From: a virus
Virus record (IMG/VR): IMGVR_UViG_3300021599_000073
Coordinates: 1-47,053 of that record
Strand: one strand, 5' to 3'
Length of the DNA: 47,053 bases
Under the pieces are notes generated by a model. It ran no database searches and was not told the origin of the DNA. It saw only the letters and a list, made by a program, of their open reading frames with translations. The stretch's first letter is position 1. Each line of letters begins with the position of its first letter. Of the stretch, positions 1 through 6,721 are shown piece after piece. The translations under genes were made by a program, and so were the position numbers.

Positions 1-54
1 AGAATCATGGAGGTGGATGTGAACATAAAGGTAAACCTAACTAAGGAGAAGTAA
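1..54 (+). CDS. 3' end of an upstream gene (partial)
   Basis: The first frame is open from base 1 to a TAA at 52-54 and encodes 17 residues ending in NIKVNLTKEK. The sequence AAGGAGAAG just before the stop doubles as the Shine-Dalgarno site of the next gene, whose ATG follows the TAA directly. This packing suggests the end of a real gene in the same operon. Too little is present for any functional call. Confidence 0.45.
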   Translation, partial: RIMEVDVNIKVNLTKEK

Positions 55-453
55 ATGAGAAAGAAGATAAGCAAGTCCGAGAAAATTCGTCGGGTATTCC
101 AACAAAACCCAACTGCCGTAGCCAAAGAGGTGGCTACTAAACACAAGGTAGATGTAGCCTTGGTGTATCAGATACGCAAGAAAGTAATCGGCGACAGAAA
201 CAATGTCGTGGTGGCTCATGCTGTGAGCCACCCCTCGTCAGCCAACCAACAACAAGTTGGTGGATCTCACTACAAGTCGATGCCGATCCAACCGTGGGAA
301 GCCATGCAAGCATGGATGACACCTGATGAGTTCAAGGGATTCTTGAAGGGCAACGCAATCAAATATCTTGCTAGGTGTAATGCCAAAGGTGGCCTCGAAG
401 ATGTGAAGAAAGCACATCACTACACCGCCAAACTAATTGAGGTGAGCAAATGA
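55..453 (+). CDS. DUF3310-domain protein with N-terminal HTH-like segment
   Basis: 132 residues. The C-terminal half (about residues 70-130) has the DUF3310 pattern: HYKSMPIQPWEAMQAW, then KGNAIKYLARC, then GGLEDVKKAHHYTAKLI. This domain is widespread in phages, often beside nucleotide-metabolism or replication genes; its biochemical role is not settled. The basic N-terminus (residues 1-47) contains KEVATKHKVDVALVYQIRKK, which resembles a helix-turn-helix and may bind DNA; this is inference. A strong AAGGAG site lies upstream. It overlaps the next gene by four bases (ATGA), so the two are translationally coupled. Confidence 0.85.
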   Translation: MRKKISKSEKIRRVFQQNPTAVAKEVATKHKVDVALVYQIRKKVIGDRNNVVVAHAVSHPSSANQQQVGGSHYKSMPIQPWEAMQAWMTPDEFKGFLKGNAIKYLARCNAKGGLEDVKKAHHYTAKLIEVSK

Positions 454-560
454 TGGAAATCCTATGGGAGATATTTAAGTGGGTCATGTTCTTGCTTGGT
501 TGTGTAACCACGCTAGGTGCATTAGTCACACTTGCATTTATATGGATGCAAGATAGATGA
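450..560 (+). CDS. 36-residue single-span membrane peptide
   Basis: A short frame of 36 codons starting ATGATG, overlapping the previous stop as ATGA and overlapping the next start as ATGA at 557-560. The peptide begins MMEILWEIFKWVMFLLG and carries one hydrophobic span of about 20 residues followed by a short charged tail (WMQDR). Overlaps at both ends and the clean membrane segment support a real gene. No family is recognised; small inner-membrane peptides of this kind recur in the early genes of this phage (44365, 46343 and 46479). Confidence 0.6.
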   Translation: MMEILWEIFKWVMFLLGCVTTLGALVTLAFIWMQDR

Positions 561-751
561 GTACCGACTTCTTTGACTACGCATCAATCATGCTACGAAT
601 GGATAAGTTGAACAGAGAGATCCATGACCTACTGATTGAAGGTAAGTACTCGACAAGCGCACCATTGGCAAAAGAACTTCTTTTCCAAACGCGACTGCTT
701 GACCTATGGATTACACAAAAGTTGGAAGCACATGGACATAATCACGATTGA
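557..751 (+). CDS. hypothetical 64-residue protein
   Basis: Starts with an ATGA overlap and ends 20 bases inside the polymerase gene. The sequence is mostly predicted helix with alternating charged and hydrophobic residues (MDKLNREIHDLLIEG, KELLFQTRLLDLWITQKLEA) and a His-rich end (HGHNHD). I do not recognise the family. Position directly in front of the DNA polymerase and coupling on both sides suggest a small replication accessory or host-takeover protein, but nothing in the sequence proves a function. Confidence 0.6.
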   Translation: MSTDFFDYASIMLRMDKLNREIHDLLIEGKYSTSAPLAKELLFQTRLLDLWITQKLEAHGHNHD

Positions 752-2492
752 CTTTGAAACATACTATGACAAAGAGTATTCGCTTTCAAAGATGACTACC
801 GAAGCCTACATTCGTGACCCTCGCTTTGCTGCCTTTGATGGGGCAATCCTGTCATGGCACTTTGGCATCAAGCCAAAGTTGTGGCTCGACACACTCAGCA
901 TGGCACGACCATTCCACAACATGACGGTAGGTGGTAGCCTCAAGGCACTCGCTACGCACTACGAGATCGGCGCAAAGGGCGACGAAGTTATCAATGCGTT
1001 AGGCAAACGCAGGGGGGACTTTGCGCCTGACGAACTTGCACGATACGCAGAGTACTGTAAGAACGATGTGGACTTGACTTATCAGTTGTTCAAAAAGATG
1101 AGCAAAGATTTCCCCGTCTCAGAACTCATGGTCATTGACCAAACCATTCGCATGTACACCGAACCTGTGATCGAGTTAGATGTGCCAACCTTAGAGCAAC
1201 ATCTTGACAGTGTGTTGCAACGCAAAAAAGATTTACTCAACGACATGGGCTTGGGCGATGGCATCTCTGACGAGACACTAACTAAAGCGCTGATGAGCAA
1301 CAACATCTTTGCCAAGTTCCTTTCCAACCTTGGGGTCGAACCCCCTACAAAAACAAGTCTACGCACAGGCAAGGAAGCCTTTGCCTTTTCTAAAACCGAC
1401 AAAGCGTTCACCGATTTACTAGAACATCCTGATGAAAGGGTGCAGTCTGCGGTGGCGGCTAGGCTCGGAATCAAATCCACTATCGAAGAAACCCGAACCA
1501 AAGCACTAATAGAAGTAGCAAGTCGTGGTCGCTTGCCGATCATGCTCAACTACTATGGCGCACACACAGGCAGATTCTCAGGGGGCGATAAACTTAACCT
1601 ACAAAATCTACCTGCCCGTGGCAATAACTCTATACGACGCGCACTCAAAGCACCAACAAACCACAAGTTAATTGCATGTGACAGTTCACAGATCGAAGCC
1701 CGCATGGTTGCCTATGTTGCAGGTCAGGAAGAATTAGTCCAAGCATTTGCTGAAGGGCGAGATGTGTACTCGGAGTTTGCGACTGAAGTCTATGGGCGAA
1801 CCATCACCAAGCAAGATAAAGTAGAACGATTCGTGGGCAAGACCTGTATCTTGGGGCTTGGCTACGGCATGGGGGCTGAGAAGTTTCGGCGCACGCTAGA
1901 GATAGGACAGGGCGGTATCTCCGTGAAGATCGACTTACACGAAGCAGATCGCATCGTTCGTCTGTATCGCCAAAAGAATTGGAAGATAGTTCAGTTGTGG
2001 CAGAAGTGTGGCAACGCACTCAACCATATAGTTACAGGGCAAAGCGGTCAGATCATTGACTGGATTCCATACGACAATGAGGGCATCATACTGCCCAACA
2101 AGATGCGTATACGATACCCTGCCTTACGCACAGATGGTAGTCAGTTCTTATATATCGCAGATGCAAGGGAGTATCGCAAGGCGGTACAGAACCGTGTGAT
2201 AACAGGCGAGATCAAGGAAGTTAACTGGACAAAAATCTATGGCGGTAAAGTCACAGAGAATTTGATTCAAGCCTTGGCTCGTATTGTTATTGCAGAGCAG
2301 ATGGCGAAGATTGGGCGACACTACCATGTGGCTTTCCAAGTACACGATGAGATTATCATCACGGCCCCGGCAGCCGATGCGTCTAACGCAGAGCAACTTC
2401 TTGTAGAAACAATGTCAACCCCTCCCGTCTGGGCGCAGGGGCTACCCGTAGCCTGTGAATCAGGCATGGCAGATACTTACGGCGACACTTGA
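732..2492 (+). CDS. family A DNA polymerase with shortened 3'-5' exonuclease domain
   Basis: 586 residues from the ATG at 732 (peptide MDIITIDFETYYD); a longer frame from 636 would overlap the previous gene deeply. It replicates the phage genome. Polymerase motifs are complete: motif A DSSQIEAR (about residue 317), motif B KTCILGLGYGMG (about 370) and motif C VHDE (about 538). The exonuclease domain has motif I DFETYYD (residue 7) and a late acidic motif YCKNDVDLTY (about 108-117). Motif I is followed after only about 20 residues by AAFDGAILSWHF, where relatives I remember carry roughly 40-50 more residues, including the HN before FDGA. This looks like an in-frame internal deletion that probably removes proofreading. 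Confidence 0.93.
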   Translation: MDIITIDFETYYDKEYSLSKMTTEAYIRDPRFAAFDGAILSWHFGIKPKLWLDTLSMARPFHNMTVGGSLKALATHYEIGAKGDEVINALGKRRGDFAPDELARYAEYCKNDVDLTYQLFKKMSKDFPVSELMVIDQTIRMYTEPVIELDVPTLEQHLDSVLQRKKDLLNDMGLGDGISDETLTKALMSNNIFAKFLSNLGVEPPTKTSLRTGKEAFAFSKTDKAFTDLLEHPDERVQSAVAARLGIKSTIEETRTKALIEVASRGRLPIMLNYYGAHTGRFSGGDKLNLQNLPARGNNSIRRALKAPTNHKLIACDSSQIEARMVAYVAGQEELVQAFAEGRDVYSEFATEVYGRTITKQDKVERFVGKTCILGLGYGMGAEKFRRTLEIGQGGISVKIDLHEADRIVRLYRQKNWKIVQLWQKCGNALNHIVTGQSGQIIDWIPYDNEGIILPNKMRIRYPALRTDGSQFLYIADAREYRKAVQNRVITGEIKEVNWTKIYGGKVTENLIQALARIVIAEQMAKIGRHYHVAFQVHDEIIITAPAADASNAEQLLVETMSTPPVWAQGLPVACESGMADTYGDT

Positions 2493-2539
2493 CACCTCCA
2501 AAAATGTGTGATAAATTTACCTTTCCAAATAAGTTAAGG

Positions 2540-2558
2540 GTGATGGAAGTCCCATCAC
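2540..2558 (+). other. small hairpin in front of the nuclease gene
   Basis: GTGATGG and CCATCAC form a 7-bp stem with a 5-base loop, seven bases before the ATG at 2566. The gene has no purine-rich Shine-Dalgarno site at normal spacing; the nearest AGGG lies 5' of the stem. The hairpin could bring that AGGG near the start codon or control its access. There is no U-tract, so it is not a terminator. Confidence 0.4.
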
Positions 2559-2565
2559 TGACAAT

Positions 2566-3225
2566 ATGAAACTGAGTCATTCATACAGTTCAATTAAACT
2601 GTACGAGAACTGCCCCTACCGATACTTCCGTCAGCGTGTTCTGAAGGATGTGGTGGATGAGGGGGGTGAAGCCAGTAAGCATGGCGAACGGGTACATGCG
2701 TACCTTGAGCATCGGCTTAAATCCAACAACTTGTTGCCACAAGAAATCGCCCACTACGAACCGCTTTGTCAATCGGTAGAACGACTAGCCGAGGGGGGTG
2801 ATTTGCATATCGAACATGAGATGGTGCTGACTGAGAACCTTACACCAACAGGTTGGTGGGAGGCAGATGCATGGCTCAGATCTAAACTTGACATCCTTGT
2901 AATAAACGATACCATCGCCAATGTGATGGATTGGAAAACAGGTAAACGAAACGCTGACCAATTCCAAATGCAACTGTTCGCCGCCCAAGTGTTTCAACAC
3001 TTCCCCGATGTGCAGACTGTAAGGACTAGCCTAGTGTGGCTCAAGACTATGGAGATGGACACAGAGACTTATTACAGGGCGCAGATGAACGAACTGTGGG
3101 CAGATACCATGAAGCGTATTCAGCGTATATACAAGTCGTTGGAGCATGACAACTGGCCTATGAAACCATCAGGGCTATGTCGCTTTTGCCCTGCCCGACA
3201 CGACTGTGTTAGTGCTAGGGTTTAA
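2566..3225 (+). CDS. PD-(D/E)XK exonuclease, RecB/Cas4-like
   Basis: 219 residues. The N-terminus SYSSIKLYENCPYRYF is the usual opening of PDDEXK_1/RecB-family nucleases. KHGERVHAYLEHRL supplies the helical GxxxH motif, LDILVI and VMDWKTGKR supply the catalytic D and D/ExK, and MQLFAAQVF the Qxxx(Y/F)-like motif. Four cysteines (one near residue 16, then CRFCPARHDC at the C-terminus) match the C...CxxCx5C layout that binds a 4Fe-4S cluster in Cas4 and AddB. It probably degrades or trims DNA ends during replication or recombination. Neighbouring VRR-NUC and SNF2 genes support a DNA-processing module. Confidence 0.88.
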   Translation: MKLSHSYSSIKLYENCPYRYFRQRVLKDVVDEGGEASKHGERVHAYLEHRLKSNNLLPQEIAHYEPLCQSVERLAEGGDLHIEHEMVLTENLTPTGWWEADAWLRSKLDILVINDTIANVMDWKTGKRNADQFQMQLFAAQVFQHFPDVQTVRTSLVWLKTMEMDTETYYRAQMNELWADTMKRIQRIYKSLEHDNWPMKPSGLCRFCPARHDCVSARV

Positions 3226-3231
3226 CCTTAC

Positions 3232-3259
3232 TTGACAAGAGCGTAAAGTGAGTTACAAT
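3232..3259 (+). promoter_or_regulatory. possible internal sigma70 promoter
   Basis: TTGACA at 3232-3237, a 16-base gap, then TACAAT at 3254-3259. The -35 is perfect and the -10 is one base off consensus. The -10 overlaps the first codons of the VRR-NUC gene, so a transcript started here would lack that start and mainly serve the helicase and later genes. Could be fortuitous. Confidence 0.35.
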
Positions 3260-3697
3260 ACTCCCGAAGGCAAGGTAAAGAAGAAGGTAGTGACCGTATT
3301 GAAGAAGCATGGTGTGTGGTATTTCTTCCCTGCTAACAATGGCTTTGGCAAGGCGGGGATACCTGACCTGATAGCGATTGTAAGAGGACAGTTTTTAGGG
3401 ATTGAAGTCAAGGCAGACAAGACCAAGAAGCCGACGATGTTGCAAGTGAAGTGTGGTCAAGAGATTCAAAACGCAGGTGGTTGGTGGATGGTGGTGTATG
3501 ACGAGCCGACCCTTGCGTTGATGGAACAAATAATAAAAGAGAAACTTTACACCTTGTGGTTACACCCCATCGTCTTGATGAGGTACGGGTACTGCGTAAC
3601 CTTGGTATCCAAGCACCATCCCCCATTCTGTATTACTACGACTGGCCCGGTCAGTACACCCCGTATGACCACCAAAAACAAACTGCTGCGTTCTTGA
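3248..3697 (+). CDS. VRR-NUC domain nuclease
   Basis: Starts with GTG (peptide MSYNTPEGKVKKKVV); 149 residues. Residues 20-65 hold the VRR-NUC/PD-(D/E)XK core: WYFFPANNGFGKAGIPDLIAI, then FLGIEVKADKTKKPTMLQ, giving the catalytic GxPD and ExK. Standalone phage VRR-NUC proteins, as I recall them, are about 90-110 residues and act as structure-specific nucleases. The last 50 residues (after IIKEKLYTLW) do not look protein-like (RYGYCVTLVSKHHPPFC) and lie in the shadow of the helicase gene, which it overlaps by 142 bases. The natural stop has probably been lost or shifted out of frame. Confidence 0.85.
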   Translation: MSYNTPEGKVKKKVVTVLKKHGVWYFFPANNGFGKAGIPDLIAIVRGQFLGIEVKADKTKKPTMLQVKCGQEIQNAGGWWMVVYDEPTLALMEQIIKEKLYTLWLHPIVLMRYGYCVTLVSKHHPPFCITTTGPVSTPRMTTKNKLLRS

Positions 3698-4995
3698 CGC
3701 TCAACACTCGTGGGCTTGTGTTGAATGAGATCGGTACAGGCAAAACCCAATCAGCATTATGGGCGGCTGACTATCTTATAAAGACAGGGCAGATTGAAAA
3801 GGTATTGATTCTTTCACCGCTATCTACGCTTGAACGTGTGTGGGGCGATGGTATCTTTACAGGCTTTCCACACCGCAAGTTCTTGGTGTTACATGGCACT
3901 GCCGCTAAACGCAAGCAGTTGCTCAGAGAAGAAGCAGACTTCTACATCATCAACCATGATGGCTTCCCGATCATATCTGACCAAGCATTAGGCATGTTCG
4001 ACCTAGTGATCGTAGACGAAGCGGCAGTTCTGCGTAACCCATCGACACAACGATTCAAGATATTCCGTAAATGGGTAGACACGAATCCATCAATACGTTT
4101 GTGGTTGATGACTGGCACACCTACCCCGAATGATCCAACCGATGCATGGGCGTTGGCTAAATTAGTTAACAGTCCGTACTGTACAAAAACATATACTGCT
4201 TTCCGTGAGCAGGTGATGATGAAGATTGGACAATGGAATTTTGTACCACGACCTGAGTCGGTGGACATTGTTAAGAACATACTACAACCTGCGGTACGGT
4301 ATACCCGTGATGAATGTTTTGACTTACCCGATACGGTAGTGCAGACACGGCAGGTGGATTTGACCCCGATACAGAAGAAGCATTACACCCAAATGCTCAA
4401 GCACTTTGTTTCGGAGGCAACCGAAGGAACCATTACTGCGGTCAATGAAGCAGTAAAGATTCAGAAACTTGTACAGATTTGTTGTGGCGTTGCTTACGGC
4501 GACGACGGGCAGAACATACAAGTTGATGCAACCCCAAGAGTTAACTTAGTTAAGGAGGTAATCGAAGAAGCAGGGGAGAAAGTAATTGTATTCGTACCGC
4601 TGACAGGTACTCTGCATATGTTGGAGCAAGAACTTGGTAAGCATTGGACAGTTGGTGTCGTGAATGGCGAAGTATCTGCACATAAACGAAATCAAATTTT
4701 CCATGACTTCCAAAACTCTAAGCATCCACATGTGTTGATTGCCCACCCCGGCACAATGGCGCATGGCTTGACGCTGACAACGGCATCAACGATTGTGTGG
4801 TACGGCCCGATCAATAGCAATGAACAATACACACAAGCAAATGGTCGGATAGAACGCATTGGTAAGAAGCATGTATCCAATGTGATTCACATTGAAGCAA
4901 CCGATCTTGAGCATAAGATTTATCAAAGGCTCAGGAACAAACAGAAGTTGCAGGGTTTGTTACTGGATTTAATTCAACAAGAAACTGAGAGGTGA
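3556..4995 (+). CDS. SNF2/DEAD-like DNA helicase
   Basis: 479 residues from a GTG (no ATG is available); the true start may lie slightly upstream in the overlap with the nuclease gene. Q-motif region YTPYDHQKQTAAFL, Walker A EIGTGKTQ (about residue 60), Walker B VIVDEAA (about 150), motif III MTGTPTPND (about 185), and a second RecA-like domain with GEVSAHKRNQIFHDF, IAHPGTMAHGLTLT and QANGRIERIGKK (motif VI with the arginine finger). This is the superfamily 2 Swi2/Snf2-type helicase commonly placed beside VRR-NUC in phage genomes. It likely remodels DNA or replication intermediates. Confidence 0.9.
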   Translation: MVTPHRLDEVRVLRNLGIQAPSPILYYYDWPGQYTPYDHQKQTAAFLTLNTRGLVLNEIGTGKTQSALWAADYLIKTGQIEKVLILSPLSTLERVWGDGIFTGFPHRKFLVLHGTAAKRKQLLREEADFYIINHDGFPIISDQALGMFDLVIVDEAAVLRNPSTQRFKIFRKWVDTNPSIRLWLMTGTPTPNDPTDAWALAKLVNSPYCTKTYTAFREQVMMKIGQWNFVPRPESVDIVKNILQPAVRYTRDECFDLPDTVVQTRQVDLTPIQKKHYTQMLKHFVSEATEGTITAVNEAVKIQKLVQICCGVAYGDDGQNIQVDATPRVNLVKEVIEEAGEKVIVFVPLTGTLHMLEQELGKHWTVGVVNGEVSAHKRNQIFHDFQNSKHPHVLIAHPGTMAHGLTLTTASTIVWYGPINSNEQYTQANGRIERIGKKHVSNVIHIEATDLEHKIYQRLRNKQKLQGLLLDLIQQETER

Positions 4996-4997
4996 AT

Positions 4998-5402
4998 ATG
5001 AGTATAACTGTCGATGATGTTGTTGCGGCGTATCTCAAACTCCGCAATAAGAAGGAAGCCCTAGAAGCCGAGACGAAGGATCAAGTCAAGACTTTGAAGG
5101 AAAAGATGGAGCAGTTTGAAGCATGGATTAAGGAACAGGCTGACGCTCAAGGCGTTACCAGTTTCAAAACCAAGCATGGAACTGCGTTCTTAACCACGAC
5201 GGACTATGCGAATGTCGGTGATTGGGATGCCGTACTTGGATTCATTCGTGAGAACGAAGCCTACGACATGCTTGAGAAACGCATTAGCAAAGTTGCAGTC
5301 CGTGGATATATAGATGCAACCAAAGCAGTACCCCCCGGCGTGAACTACGGCACGAAGTTGGAGGTAAATATCCGTAAGCCCGTAGCCCGTGTTGAAGATT
5401 AA
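4998..5402 (+). CDS. conserved hypothetical, helical N-terminus
   Basis: 134 residues from the ATG at 4998, preceded by GAGAGG; a GTG two codons earlier is also possible. The first 50 residues are charged and probably coiled coil (KKEALEAETKDQVKTLKEKM). The rest is a compact domain with SFKTKHGTAFLTTTDYANVGDWD and a positively charged end (KLEVNIRKPVARVED). The arrangement recalls Gam-like host-nuclease inhibitors, but the match is weak and I leave function open. It sits between the helicase and the probable ssDNA-binding protein. Confidence 0.75.
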   Translation: MSITVDDVVAAYLKLRNKKEALEAETKDQVKTLKEKMEQFEAWIKEQADAQGVTSFKTKHGTAFLTTTDYANVGDWDAVLGFIRENEAYDMLEKRISKVAVRGYIDATKAVPPGVNYGTKLEVNIRKPVARVED

Positions 5403-5424
5403 CCGCTCACTAAAGGAGAAAACT

Positions 5425-6402
5425 ATGAGCAATCTTGTACCTGTAAATATCCAAGTCCCCGCACACTTGGCAAGCCGTATCGGCACACCATCATTACTTG
5501 CACAGTCAATGGCAGGTGGTCTTGGTAATGGTGGCGAATCCATCCCACGCATTAGCATTAAAGGTGCGCGTTTCCGTATCGTCGAGGGTGACACCGAGAC
5601 TGTATTGGATACCACAACCATTGATGTGGTGATCGTTGGTGCTAATCCTCGTCTGTCAAAGACTTGGTATGCAAAGGCATGGACACCTGACTCTGAACCA
5701 CAAGCACCTGACTGCTTCTCATTGGATGGTATCGGCCCTGATCCGTCAGCCACACAACCACAAAATGACCTGTGTGCGTCTTGCCCACAGAACGCTTGGG
5801 GTAGCAAAGTGACTCCACAAGGTCAGCAGATCAAAGCCTGTGCCGATCAGAAGCGTCTTGCCGTGGTGTCTGCTGATGACCCGACAGGCCCTACCTACTT
5901 GTTGCAGGTTACACCTGCCGCATTGAAAGGTCTGAACCAGTACCAAAAAGAACTTGCCATGCGTGGCATTGCCCCTGAGATTGTGCGTACCCGTATCTCG
6001 TTTGATACTGATGCGTCGTTCCCCAAACTGAAGTTCGGCTTTGGTGGATTCAATGAGGCTGATGTTCAGGCGGCAGTTGATCCTTTGTTTGGCTCAGCAT
6101 CTGTCAAGGAAATTACTGGTGAGAATCCAAGGGCTGCTGTTGCAGTGCCGCAGATTGCCTCACCACAACAAGTTGCACCGAAACCCGCATTGAAGGCGGT
6201 AGAATCCACCCCCGCCCCTGCTCCTGTTGCGGAACAACCTGCTCCTTTGAAGCGTGGTTTTGGTGCATCCAAACCTGCTACTCCTGTAAAGGCGGCTACT
6301 CCTAAACCTGCACCTGCACCTGCCGCAACGGCGACAAGTGCGGCGGCTTTGGCAGATAGCATTGCGGCTCTTGTCGGAGAGGTAAACTCTGATGATGCCT
6401 AA
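5425..6402 (+). CDS. probable ssDNA-binding protein with disordered acidic tail
   Basis: 325 residues from the ATG at 5425, six bases after AAAGGAG; an upstream in-frame ATG at 5389 lies inside the previous gene. The core (residues 30-215) is beta-rich and contains a Cys cluster (PDCFSLDG, LCASCPQNAWG, KACADQ) that could bind zinc. It is followed by about 80 residues rich in Ala and Pro and an acidic end (EVNSDDA). A folded core, flexible linker and acidic tip are the layout of single-stranded-DNA-binding proteins, and no other SSB is seen in the replication operon. The role is inferred from layout and context only. Confidence 0.75.
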   Translation: MSNLVPVNIQVPAHLASRIGTPSLLAQSMAGGLGNGGESIPRISIKGARFRIVEGDTETVLDTTTIDVVIVGANPRLSKTWYAKAWTPDSEPQAPDCFSLDGIGPDPSATQPQNDLCASCPQNAWGSKVTPQGQQIKACADQKRLAVVSADDPTGPTYLLQVTPAALKGLNQYQKELAMRGIAPEIVRTRISFDTDASFPKLKFGFGGFNEADVQAAVDPLFGSASVKEITGENPRAAVAVPQIASPQQVAPKPALKAVESTPAPAPVAEQPAPLKRGFGASKPATPVKAATPKPAPAPAATATSAAALADSIAALVGEVNSDDA

Positions 6403-6679
6403 ACAACCACTCGACTTTACAAAGGTCGAGGCGTTGCGGAAGCACATGTTGATGACAACAACTGACATGGCATCACTGCTTGGTACATCCCGCATGACTT
6501 ACTACGGTTGGGTTCGTGGTAAGCCCCTACGGAAAAGCAGTGACGAATATGTTAGGCTGATGCTCAAACGGTTACTTGCAGTAATGACCGATCACCAATG
6601 GCCTATGCCTGATGTGATTGCGATGGAGCAACCGCAGAGAAAACAACGACTCGACGAGTTATTAACGCAGTATCAATAG
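6392..6679 (+). CDS. small helix-turn-helix protein
   Basis: 95 residues; starts ATGATG overlapping the preceding gene by 11 bases. VEALRKHMLMTTTDMASLLG followed by TSRMTYYGWVRGKPLRK has the shape of an XRE/Cro-type helix-turn-helix with recognition helix TSRMTYYGWVRG. It may regulate transcription of this operon or of the late genes, but the operator is unknown. A 20-base GNRA hairpin follows the stop. Confidence 0.75.
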   Translation: MMPKQPLDFTKVEALRKHMLMTTTDMASLLGTSRMTYYGWVRGKPLRKSSDEYVRLMLKRLLAVMTDHQWPMPDVIAMEQPQRKQRLDELLTQYQ

Positions 6680-6685
6680 GGTGAG

Positions 6686-6705
6686 GCGGGGGAGCAATCC
6701 CCCGC
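6686..6705 (+). other. strong GCAA-tetraloop hairpin without U-tract
   Basis: GCGGGGGA and TCCCCCGC form a perfect 8-bp stem closed by a GCAA tetraloop, between the HTH gene and the primase gene. No run of T follows, so it is more likely an mRNA stabiliser, processing barrier or regulatory element than an intrinsic terminator. Similar GNRA hairpins recur at 43816, 44321, 44458 and 45307. Confidence 0.6.
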
Positions 6706-6721
6706 TAAGAACAGGAGCATT

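Noticed and set aside
1082-1549. 155-codon open frame antisense to the DNA polymerase gene
   Set aside because: Ser/Leu-rich shadow of the polymerase codons; no start signals and no protein-like pattern.
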